From Parelaphostrongylus tenuis (Eukaryota > Nematoda > Chromadorea > Rhabditida > Metastrongylidae), in contig JAHQIW010004578.1 in NCBI GenBank assembly GCA_019055375.1, positions 158,372 to 222,371 of the forward strand: 64,000 nucleotides of DNA. Direction: 5' to 3'. The position numbers and the translations under genes are program-made. This document shows positions 43,931 to 55,700 of the stretch, in pieces. The stretch's first letter is position 1; every line of letters begins with the position of its first letter. The notes beneath the pieces are model-generated. The model was not told where the DNA came from. It was given only the letters and a program-made list of their open reading frames with translations, and ran no database searches.

Positions 43931-44337
43931 TCATTTGTTCCCGAATAGCATACAAACGCCCAAATAATGAAAAATTCTGAGAAAATAAATGTGATTGAGA
44001 CCATTTCGGACCGTTGAGAATCTTCCACAATAGGCAAGAGCTAATCAGAAGCTCCTTGAGTATTTGTAATTAATGTTTTCATCTCTTTTCTTAACTACAA
44101 TCACCTCCAGCACACCTCTAAGAACATTGTATGTTAAGTACAGTTTTGTCAAGGTAAACCACATTCATTTCGTCAATAATAGCACTTCATTCTAAGTACT
44201 TTATGTATTACGACAACAGAAACTTCGATGCGTGATCGACACGAGCTTCTTTTGTTGCATCATGATGCCATGAAGCGTAGACAAAAATTGACTACTTCTG
44301 GTCGCTTCACCAGGCATGTGATACCTTTCACTTTTAG

Positions 44338-44420
44338 ATAACATTTGAAGTTGAACAAACTGAGTGCTCTTGTCACTGCCATCTTTCACAAATGCATAAT
44401 CTTTGCGCTGATCTTAATAG
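44338..44420 (+). CDS. Weak candidate exon
   Basis: Acceptor TTTCACTTTTAG, donor GTATTA, phase 0 to 2, encoding ITFEVEQTECSCHCHLSQMH, then NLCADLN. The Cys cluster CSCHC is curious but I cannot assign a fold. Confidence 0.3.
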
Positions 44421-44503
44421 GTATTACTTTAATATGGATTGCTTTGAAAGTTAGATTTTATGCTAGTAACGTATTCTCTAACTTCTCATCAAAGATATTA
44501 CAG

Positions 44504-44549
44504 GTACATAGAAGAAGCAACGTCATCATCAGTTCAAGTCATACTCTAA
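44504..44549 (+). CDS. Weak candidate terminal exon
   Basis: Acceptor GATATTACAG completes the split Arg codon of 44420 and gives YIEEATSSSVQVIL and TAA. Correct phase with the exon at 44338, from which it is separated by 83 bases. Too short to stand on its own. Confidence 0.28.
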
Positions 44550-45420
44550 GGCGTGGGACATTACATCAAAATGGGCATACATAGTTGCAACATGATTTAT
44601 GATGAGACGATTAGTCAAAAGAAAGGCAATTGTTTTTCGAAAACAACTGTCGTGTTATTGCTTAGTCGATATGAGATTAGAAAACATTGTTTAGTAGCGG
44701 ATTGCAAGCACATTGTTAGAGTGACCTCATTATAAATTCTATTACTAAGAGCGAATGACTCATTTTCCTATCATCTCCATTATAGAAAGAAAAAGCTCAT
44801 GCTTGTTTTGAACTGAACTGAACTGCTTGAACTTCTCAGCAGAGAAAGTGAGATCTCTTATTAATTGTAAGATCAATGTTCGCATGCCCTTTCTGCTAAT
44901 CATATTAGGTTATTGCTTTTCGGTCACGCACAATACTAATAGTGTTTGCTTTAAATCACCACCAGCTTACAATTGAGCAGATAGACCAAATTTTGTGAAC
45001 GATAACGTTATTCATTGCATAGAATTTGTCATGTCATTTGCCAGTATGATTATTGTTTGTTGGGAAATGGGGATTAATCTTTACTTAAGAGTGCATGGTT
45101 GTGTTTCGATCTACATAAACTCTGTTATACAAGTCGTTTCAAGTGACTGGGAAGCACATAAAGGTGGTTACGACTGCCTTGGGGCAAATGGGCCCTCTTC
45201 TACTGTAAGGTGGGTTCTCAAGATACCAGTTAATGTATTCAACTGCCATATTATGACTTAGCAAACCATGTGCAGAATCAAAAGCTCAACAATGTTAAAT
45301 AAATGGGTCTTGTTTTCCTGTCACTGATGGAGTATCTGTGCTGCAGCGTTATTCGTTTATTGAAAAACCGCTGAAATTTCATAACCACTTAAATTTGGCT
45401 AGATTGGAGAGTACTAAAGT

Positions 45421-45697
45421 AACGATCGATCGCCACACACGAAATCGATGGTTCGATCTCGCGCTCATGGCTCACCAATCCACCCATCCTTTCGGGTGTC
45501 GGTAAATTGCTACCAGATTGTTCTCAGACTTGTCTGCAAGGATAGGCAACATTGACTCGATACAGCGGGAGGCCAGCACGAGTCATTGTTAAGGCCAGAT
45601 ATGCATTCAATTGTCTCAAAAGAAGTTAAAAACTGAAGACGAATGCATGGCGATTGCCTCAGGGAATGATCAAAGTCAAGAGCTTTATTCTTTTAGG
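45421..45697 (+). mobile_element. Family A SINE, head partly lost
   Basis: B box GATGGTTCGATCTCGCGC, body blocks CTCACCAATCC, ACTTGTCTGCAAGGATAG and GCCAGATATGCATTCAATT, end AGAGCTTTATTCTTTT. The A box is eroded. Confidence 0.7.
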
Positions 45698-46154
45698 CGT
45701 ATTATTTATTAATTCTGAAATCCACAGGAAGTTGATCATTTGAGACCGAGCTTGATTAACGAGCTCTCATACGACCCTCGGATCTTTTTTTCTATGTACG
45801 CTTCATGAAAGGGAAAACCTCTTTCTTGACATTAGCATGGCCTAAGGGTTCTAGTGGATCCTTAGCAAGTAATGGTAGTTTTTGGCATCTCGATGTATTT
45901 CGTAATATCACGACGATGTAGCGGCCTCATGGTGTGGTGGGACCACTCAGAATATAAAAAAGTTGACGACAATTCGATGCGCGCGAATGTTCACGATTCA
46001 AGAGTGGTTTTTTATGTCCTCTAGCTTTTTCTCATTTGCATAATTGTTAGTTACGGAAAATTTTGCCTAGATTCTTCGCATTTTTGTGCTTTTCATGCGT
46101 TCTTCTAAGCAGACACCATGCTTTATTGTTGATCTTGATGACAACGTCGTATAC

Positions 46155-46484
46155 TGGGTTGGCAAGAAATTTTGCGTACTTTTCCGTTTTTGTTTGATTG
46201 TTTCGTGTCAATTTGAGATTTTGTTTTTGTTATCGTTTAGAGCCGCTTCTTCCGCTTATTTTGATACATAACACTTATACAATACTGTGAGGATGGAATT
46301 GTTCTGAGAGAAAAGCGATTCTTTATGCCACACGGAGTGTCGTTGCGAATCGCTTTGGTTTCGGGACAGTTCCATCTTCACAGTATTGTATAAGTGTTAT
46401 ATATCAAAATAAGTGGAGCAAGCGGCTCTAAACGATGGCAAAAACAGAAACGGAAAAGTCAGGAAAATTTCTTGCCAACCCAAT
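46155..46484. mobile_element. Palindromic MITE, GGGTTGGCAAG family
   Basis: Ends TGGGTTGGCAAGAAATTTT and AAAATTTCTTGCCAACCCA are inverted, and the whole 330 bp folds back (for example CACTTATACAATACTGTGA with TCACAGTATTGTATAAGTG). Flanks ATAC on both sides may be a target duplication. No transposase. Confidence 0.8.
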
Positions 46485-46634
46485 ACATCCAACAGTGGCA
46501 GCTGGCTAACTGCCCCTGCTTTCTTATTTCAGTTCGTCCTAATCCTTTTCGGCAAGAAAGTTTTTGTTGTAACTCTTCGTCTCAGAGCACCTGGATATGC
46601 AGTTTTGCTATATTATTACACCTATTACCTTTTC

Positions 46635-46787
46635 ATGGTGTATAAGACCGCTCCGATGTCTTCTTCATCGACGACGATGCCGATAGCTCAAACTGAAAAG
46701 GACCAAGATCATTTGGAGCCGTACGACGCATCTCATCCGCAGAATGAATCAATGCTTGAAGGAGTCCTTGCTGTTGTAAGGCGTCCG
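46635..46787 (+). CDS. Unknown gene, first coding exon
   Basis: The frame runs MVYKTAPMSSSSTTMPIAQ, then TEKDQDHLEPYDASHPQN, then ESMLEGVLAVVRRP. It is followed by donor GTAAGA at 46788. A second donor GTAAGG lies 12 bases earlier at 46776, also phase 0, so either would add or remove four residues (VRRP). The open frame extends back to an acceptor TTATTTCAG ending at 46532 with a hydrophobic stretch (VLILFGKKVFVVTLRLR), which may be coding or 5' UTR. A palindromic MITE ends only 48 bp before that acceptor. Confidence 0.55.
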
Positions 46788-49700
46788 GTAAGATGGTTTA
46801 TTTATGAGAGGACCATCATTGTAAATCAGGCTGTCATCAGTTGAATATACGTATTTATGTACCTTCCATAATGCGAAATAGACCCTGCTCCAAGACTAAG
46901 GAAGCAGTGTCCAGTTTTGCTGTGAAGAAGAAAGATTTGATCACATTTCTCTTAGGAATCATTCGTGTCTTCTTCTTGGTAACCACTATTGGATTGACAA
47001 GGATTTTCCGGACCTTTTCATTTTTGTTGATTATTTTCGTACATCAATGTTTTTGTTTCTACTATCGTTTAGAGCACTTTCATGTGGTTATATCGATATA
47101 TATCACTTACACATTTCTTGGTCCCGAGAGCAAGAACGATTGATAATGCTAGACGAGTATCGCTGCGAGCCAAAACAGCACTTAAACCCACAAAACGTTG
47201 GTCGTGTAGTATCATCAGTCGTTTTTGCTATCGGAACAATTCTGTCTTGAAAAAAATTGATGTTAAGTGTTTTTTATAGAATTCTCCATGAGAAACTGCT
47301 CTAAACGATAGTAACAACGAAAACTTGAATGAGTGAAAATTTTTCGTTTCGAGAGTTTTCTCTTAGACCACGTTCAAACTTCAACATATCTCATTATTGT
47401 TTCTGAGCCAACTTGTCATGTGACCGGGTCAGTGTAGATCGTTTGTCGTCGCCTACTCTTAGTGTGGGAAGTAGAGTACCCCCGAGAGGATTGGCTAAAG
47501 ACGAAAAGTTCTGTCCGACTGATGAGACTTTCAAGGTGAAAACACGTGTATCGGGCTATACAAGGGCCCATCATAGAGACCACGAGACAAGTTGGCTCAA
47601 ATAACAAGTATGAGAAATGCGTAGAAATTGATTGAAAAAACGAAAAAGTCCTGAAATTCTTGTCAGTTCAATATTTTAGGTCTTTCTTCAGAATTATTAC
47701 GTACTAGAGTAAACAGTCCTGCTTTCTTTCGAGCATTGTGAAAAAGAAGGAGGCAGTAGAGCATTTCAAAAGTCCGTTTTTTTTTCAAATCATTCAACCT
47801 TTAGCGCCAATAACAGGCGACTATTTGGTTTATGCATGGCGACTGACATGTGAATATTTTGCTTCGCACTCAAAAATTGCTTTTCAACTACGGGTGGGTG
47901 GGTAATGTAAGCAACAAACACTTTGGATGGAGTGTTCCCTCTCTCTCTCCCACTCTCTCTCCCTCTCTCTCTCGTCTATGAGTTACTTGACCGGCCTTCT
48001 TGATCGCGTTCAAATTCTCTAGTTATATGGGAGATGGGATATTTTCAATGATTCATGAACTTTTGCCAGATTTTCACAGCGGCCTGCCTCGAAGTTTTCA
48101 GATTGAAGGAAGCACTTGTTAAAGAAGTTCGGTATCTATTTACAGACTTGGAAGGGATTAAGATTTAGTGTCATTAGGGTTGGAACATGTCACTCTGTAT
48201 GTACTATAAGCCACCTCTCGCCGCCGTGTTATATTCAAGAATATGAATAACAATATATAATGACTACTATAACGCTGTAAATTATCTATCATGCATTGAA
48301 CACCCACATGAGGCCCTGAAGTTTGAGTTTGTGGATAACATGGAGAACGAGGACGTGAACAATACCTGTATGTACAAAGAAGTATGAGCTACTTAGAAGA
48401 AGAGTACGCATGGAATAATAGCGGAAATTGTGGTAGCATTCCTTGTATGCGTTAATTCTTTTAGTTTTTTCTCAATCGATAGCGTGTGAGCAATGATGAG
48501 CCTAATCTCAGCTTCTTTCTAAGCATTACCCCATTTGCTGTGTCGTAGTAGAAGTCTGTAACTAGTTTCCTCATACATAAATTTTTGATAGAACTACGAA
48601 ATTGCTTCCGAATTGGAGATTCTGATTACAATATCGCATTCATTGCAGAGGTATGATAACACCTTTGACGTAGCGGTCATGATGCGTGAATCCGGTTATC
48701 CGGAGCCATTCCGTCTTCCTAAAAGTGTCACTGTTGTGAAGAAACGTCGAGACATGGTGAGCATTTCATCTGGCAATAAATCTGAAAACTACTTCCTAAA
48801 AATCTTGACTTGATTGAAAATTGTGATGTAGGAGATATGCCACTTCAGATTCCACTTCCGGGTGAAGAAGAGGTGGTGAGTGCTGGCGGCTACAGAGGTA
48901 TCGTGATTATTGTAAGTAATTCTTTGCGATTATTGAGTAGAAGAACATGGAAAATTCTGAAAGTGATCAGTACTTTCCGTCATCGCAATTCCTTCCCAAG
49001 TCCTTTCCCGTTTTTCTTTCACATTTCAGCAATCATTCGATAGGTCAAATTTCATCGACTCCAATACTATGCTTGTTTCTTGAAAACGCCTTTCTATGCG
49101 TAATAGCACCGAAAATATTAGATTAAGGAAAAAGTTCCTGACACCCGCTGAAAATTCAAGTTTATACATAATGCAATCAAAATAGCAATCAATTCTTCAA
49201 AGTAGAGACCAGCATTGTCCACGATTTTTTTGCCAGCGATCTACAAGCTTCCGGATCTGCTCGCGGGATTGCCAGTCCTTTGGCTTTGAATCAAAAAAAT
49301 CCTGACATGCCTTTTTGACTTGATCAAATGTTTCGAATCGGCATTCACGCGACAAATGTTTCATTGACTGCAAAGTATCATTATCGAGCAGGGCACTATC
49401 TGGAGTGTAGGGTGAGTACGGCAAGACTTCGGCCACCTCCCAATTCGTTGAACTTTTCTATAGCTATCTTTGCAGTCTGTGGTTTGGCATTGTCTTGCTG
49501 AAATAGCGCATTCTTTCGACAAATCAGTGTCGGGTAGTTTTCCTTCAACGCATCGTAGACTCGGCCAAGCAGCTTGCAATAGGGTTCGGCACTGATGGCG
49601 CTAGCATTCGAAACAAGTTTGAAAATGCAAGACACTCTAAATCCCAAACGCAGATATGCCTTTTTGTCAACGGACTTTGAAGTGCAAATGGCGTGCGACT

Positions 49701-52700
49701 ATCATTTGATATTCCAAGAGTAAATACAATATATGATGCAATATAGGTGACGCTGCCGTGAGAGTTTCTCATGGAAATATTCATAAGATATTACCATGAG
49801 TTTACAATAACCGACATTGTGCGAGACAGACATAAAATTTGAATTTTTCGCGGGTGTAAGGAATTTCTTCTCAACCCAAGAAAATTGAGTTCATCATGCA
49901 TTTTTGCGCATACTTTCGTTATATATTTGGAATTATTTTCTTCGTTTCATGCAAATTTTCTAGATTTTCGTTTCAGAATTCTGGGAGAAAACTTCGCACT
50001 ATAGTCTATTGGTTTTCGGTTTTCGGTTTCAGTTTATTCTGTCGAATAAGCCCGCTACTAAGCGAGGAACCTAAGCAGCCTAAGATATGTGCGAAACGTA
50101 ATGTTCTTTTGCTATTCCGGCGCTCTATTCAAGATCTTTTCGACAAACCAAGCTTCACTGTGGAATCACTCAAATTTACGCTATCGAATGAACTGACTAC
50201 TTGAAAGTCTTTTGAAAGACTATCCATAATCTCTAGTCACCTCTCTGCTGGCTTTTGCGAATGTTACAAATTCTATTCTACACAGTCATTCACACATCCA
50301 GCCGAGCAATAAGTGCGCGCCGAGTGTGAAAACTTAATTCAAAGCACTAAGAAGGCACTCTCAAGAATTAAAAGCACATTGTTGGAATTACTAAGGTTTA
50401 TGCTATCGATTGACTGCCAAAAGCCCGAGCGAAAAGGCGCTATCTTCAGGGATTAACAGACGGGTTGTGATGATGTTATCATAACCAATGATCCATACAG
50501 TGAACATCAGGTGAGCTCACATTATGCAGTAGTACTGAATTTTACTAAAGCGTTTGCCGAGTTGACAGGATTGTGTAAATGTTCAGTTTTTTGAATCATC
50601 TAATCTAATATCATATACTATGCTCCCACATTTTCTTCGTTTGATCCTTTCCTTGCTTCCATCGTTCACGAATATAGTCGTGTTTGCTTGTAGGCTGAGA
50701 AGCGCTTCACGTGAGGAACTGGGAAACGCCTTAGCACAGCTGTCCCAATAATTCAGGGCAATGATAATTGACTAGTATTTAATGAAATTCATAGAGAAGA
50801 AGAAAATTCTCAACTAGCAGCTGCTGTACACCTAGATACAAAGAAATCGTGGTTCATCGATACTCAAAAATTGAATCGATATGAAGAACGTTTGGCTTCC
50901 ACACGTAGTGTAGTGTCATGTCACCGAAAAAAGTCTTTGTGACAAACCCTACTCATTGACAGCTCTCAGGGCTCTGAAATGGTGTTGGTTAACTCTTTGC
51001 TTGACTGGTCAAACGGAGGCATAGAATTCGTGAAGACGGGTGCGTATAAGGCACGCGAACCTCTTCAAACGTGTCTGTTCTACACCTAAAAATCTAATTA
51101 TTACAGTGAGGCGGCAAATATTGAGTGGTATGGATTAGGAATCTGCAGTGTACGTATACAAGAGGTAATTCTTAAGTTCCTAGAGAAATATTTATTGTCT
51201 ACTCCACGTGATGTCACTATTTAAGCAGCGATTCTTCAACCAGAGTGGTTTTTTTTATACTGGAAAGTTACCGAGTAATTTATTGCGCATAATATCGACT
51301 GTAAAAGTCTTCTGATGTCATCATTATCAATACATGGCTTTTACAGGGACTTGCTTCTACGTGAAAATGAACAAGAGCTCCAGCAACACAATCATCCCTG
51401 CAAGACAGAAACTCATGGCGACGAAGTAAATATTCTCCATTGGTTAGTTTCCAGTTCGCTAGTTAGTAAGAATTTTTCTTTCCTCATTTGTAGTTCGTTT
51501 AAGTGTAAAAGTTGCAATTATCTGAGTTGGTTTTCGAACAAATTGTGATTGCTTGCAATTGTTCCCTTTCTTTTGTTCAGCAATGAGCCGGTTATCATCT
51601 CATCCGACAACGAGTATAGCGTCGCTCATGTCGATCACAAGAAGAAAAGGCGTAAATGTAAGTTACATCTTAGTATCTGAGTATTTTTGTTGTAGATTGG
51701 CAGACCTCTGTTCCAGAAACAGAACGAGAAGTGTAGAGTGACTATAGTTTGGATATTCAGCATTTTTTGTAATTCTTCTATTCTTTGTCGATTTCTGTCT
51801 GCTAAACCTCTGACTTTAGAGCACATGTGTGCAGAGTGTTTGCTGCCACGTGTTTTCCGCTGTGTAAAATCTTATCGGCCTTTTAGTGTCATCACTAGCA
51901 AGGTGCCTTTCGGTTCTCCCAGTCCCTTGTAAAGGAGTATACTCTAACATAAAAATAGTCGACGCCAATTTATCTATAGAGCTCTGTGAAGTAGGACGAT
52001 CACCGTACACTGCAGTGATTAACAGTCGATTATTCATGGTTGATAAGTTGAAGGGAACCTTTTTATCGAGTGCCATATCAGATCTCAGGAAAGGCTCAAG
52101 GTACGTTATCAAATTATATTGTTTTAAGCGAGGTCTAAAAAACAGTCTAATATAAAGGTGTTGATCCATTACTAGTCATGAGAAATCGACTGTTAATCAC
52201 CACAATATCAGGTGAACTTTTCACTGTGCTGGCAGTGTAATAATTCGGCGTCGATTCCTCTATATGTAAGGGGTATACCCCTACTAGAGATTGGCTAAAC
52301 CGGAAGGTACCGTGCCCACTGATGAGGACAGTAGGCTGAAACGTGCGTTTAGCACTATAAGTGCCATATCAGGCCTCGTGAAAAGCTTGAAATATTATCA
52401 GATTATATTGTTTGAAGCGAAGTCTCAAAAACAGTCGAATGTCATGGTAAAATGGTACTTCTCAGTTAAACGGCTACAAATAAATACTCGGCTCCATTTG
52501 ATGGACAAGAACTTTTCATAAAAGTGTTAGTAATCATTCAGAAGCTCGAATCTTTGGCTAGCGTGATGCGTGGCGGTTTTTTTGAGAAAAATCTTCGTTA
52601 TAACGCTCTAACGAATGGAACACATTTGTATTTCACACACGCGTTTTCTTCATAAGACGAGCCTTATAATCATTCGATAGCGTAAGCTTTAAATATTCTA

Positions 52701-55700
52701 GCACTGTGCTTATTTTCTGAAGGAAACCGCTTCTCCGCAGTGCAACAGGGAAAATAAAATTGAGCACACATACGCGAGCATGGTGATTTTCAGATATTTT
52801 ACGAGATGTGGGTAGAGGATTAGGGTGGATGCGAGCAATTTCGACGCGCAGTTAATCGAAATGCCCCTTGGCGGGTGTTATGGAAGCCTGATTTTTGTTT
52901 TTCAATTAGGAGCTGTTCCTCCGCTTTCAAGGATACTCCAGATCAAACGTCTGGCCCTAGTACTTGGAGATTCTCTCTACACATTCATGTGCTTTTCGTC
53001 CTTCTAGCAAAGTAACACCTGAACTACGCGGTCGATGTAAAACATAATTTTACATTGAACTTGACAGCGTTATAAAAGGGTTGCTTTGGAAACCGGTCAC
53101 ATAATGGGCTGGCTAAAGGTTTAGGATTTGAATGATTATTAAAACTCTGATAAAAAGTTCTTATCTAGTGAAAAGAGTGAAGCATTCATTTGTAACCGTC
53201 TAACCGAAAAGAAAGGTTAAATTTTTACCTTATAGATCTCACTCTTTCTTCGATAGTTCTTCTTGATTTGTTGTTTGCAGTGCGTGCAAGATGTGGAAGG
53301 AAAAAAGCACTCTATTCAGTCGAAATCAGATATACCGTTGAATCAGGTATGTGAAAACATCACAAAATTGCGTTCTGGCTTCCTCTACATCAAGAAATTT
53401 TGATGAGCTCGTTAGTCGCTGACAGTTTATCATTGGGTGAACGCCTCTATTCCATTTATTTTTCATTTTCTTTCTTTCTATTTGCTCTTTCTACGGTTCT
53501 ATATTGTAGCGTAGTGCTACAAGTGATCCCCTCCTACCCACACGGTTTGAACTACTGGTAAATTCAATATTCGACTGTAACATACATGGCAGCGTCGCGA
53601 AGATTATCTGTTGATGGTTATTGGATGTATCGACACCAATGGTGGTCACATATGACTGATTTTTGTGGGTACTTCTGTGCATACATAAACATATATGTCT
53701 TTATTTACATATTATCCAGTGTGCACTAATATCATGCGCAGTTATTACATTGTAAATGTCTGAGAAATCGACTTTCTATTAACCTTGGCATCCAAATTAA
53801 TTATCACTTTAAGAACGAAAACTTAGCTGTTTGGCTGGCGCGAGGTGGCAACAAGCAGCAATTACAACGCCAACGTCGTCTACCGACCTGGCGCCAGCTA
53901 AACAGCCAAGTTTTCATACTTAATTTAATAATTATCACATCGTTGTATATTCCTGTGCGGACGATGAGGGTCAATGTGACCCTCAGCTGAGCGCGCCGTT
54001 TGGACGTGCTACGAAGGGTGGTGCGTGCTTCAATGCAAACCCGGCTAACAAAGCTCTCAGAGGAACATTGGTCACTAATAAAAGTAGTCTATGAATGATT
54101 TTTGTATGATTAACTGTAATGCTGCCTAAAATCTTTCCTTCTCAAAAGAAAAAATGTTGTTTTTGTGGTCTTTAGATAGCTTAAAAAGTTAAAAATTATT
54201 CCACAGTGCGTTCTAATAAAAAATAAAAGACGGACGATTTGCAATCGCAATCCAGTTTTTCTAATTGAGAGCGGATTCTTTGGATTAAATAGTTATATTT
54301 TGAGTCTTATGGACTTTTCTGCTGAAAAAGCTTGAAACATCATTGACAGAACTTCTGTAAACGTATCTGTAAAAAGAATAGTGCTCAGCTATCTTGAAAC
54401 ACTCTACTTTTGTAGATAACTTCTGTCGCCTGGAGCCGTATTTCAAATATTGAGCACGTGCGCCTTTGGTTCTCTCTAGAAAAGACTTTTTGCGCTCGAT
54501 TACCACTATTCATTCGATAGCTGAAATCAAGTGAATTTTAACTGTGTATTTTGTTTCTCAAATGGCTTGTTCTTTGCGCTGTAACAGTCGAAATGAAATT
54601 TTGTTTAACATTCAAGGCTTTCTTGCTGATAAAGATATTTCGATAATCAATTAATAGCCATTCGGCAGTGTAAATCTCAGCAATTTCAAAGACGTAGCTT
54701 GTTTTTGGAGAGCTCTTCTCAGAGAGGTGTGACAGCGAAAGAACATTGGGTTCCGCACTTCAAAGTATGGGATTTCGCTGCATTAGCCACAAGTCACCAT
54801 GCCTTTAGCAACGCATCAACTAATTACGGAACGTAATCTTTTGGATGCTACAGTACAATAAAGAGTCTTAAAAAACGCAGTTACTGTGGAAATCGTCGAA
54901 GTTCGATTTATCGAAGAATTATTAAAAGTCCAGCGGAAAAGCTAGCTTAAGTGGGAAATGCTTGAGTGTGAAAAATATTTTGACTTTCACTGTTAGAGCG
55001 CAATGAGGGATCCATTTTAGGAATGGGCAACACCATCAAAATTTCTAAGATTTAAACTATTGAATGGTTTATAAAACTCTGACAAAAATCATGAAGCACG
55101 TTTTTCCCAAAAGGTCAAACCAGGATGCGGACATTGAAAATTATCCAAATTTGCGAAATCTAATCATCTTTGACTGCCGTTACAACACTCTGAGTAGCTC
55201 TTCATCAAAATCAAGTACACCATTGAAAATGCTAAGATTTTCGCAATCTAATGCAATTGTCAAATGCTTATAAAAAAGCTTTATCCGGCGAGAAATGCTC
55301 GAATGTAAAACAAAATATAGTTTTTCGATTGTTATAGCATAGGAAACAGGCCATTCAAGGAATAAAATATAATGTTAAAATTTACTTGATTTCAGCTATC
55401 GAATGACTGCTAAAACGCTTTATACGTTTCAACCAAAGGGCTGAAACAGGGTGGAGAGAACGGGAAGGAACCGCCGCTACTCCTCCATCTCGTCTTCGAA
55501 TGCCATAGCTATGAATAGAGAATTTGAAGGAAATTATGCATTGATATGAGAAATGGGAATCTGAACTGCACTAATAATCAGAATATATTGAAAATTGTCG
55601 ATGAAGTGGGATAGCTTGCAATCATCAGCACTATTTTTGACAAACTAATCATTGTTTTCCGATTTCCAGCTAGTATGTATAAATTTGTGCACTTGGTGCA

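Noticed and set aside
46413..46634. Upstream part of the open frame leading into the unknown gene
   Set aside because: The first 70 bases are MITE arm. The rest reads as a hydrophobic stretch that may be 5' UTR, so I started the CDS at the ATG at 46635 and noted the acceptor at 46532.
51816..52169. 117 codon minus-strand frame
   Set aside because: It lies within the fold-back repeat family, and a plus-strand frame of 89 codons overlaps it; typical of palindromic repeats.
52319..52342. Bona fide hammerhead ribozyme call
   Set aside because: CTGATGA and GAAAC are present, but the 12 bases between them do not form stem II and no GUH cleavage site could be placed; kept only as a finding about the family.
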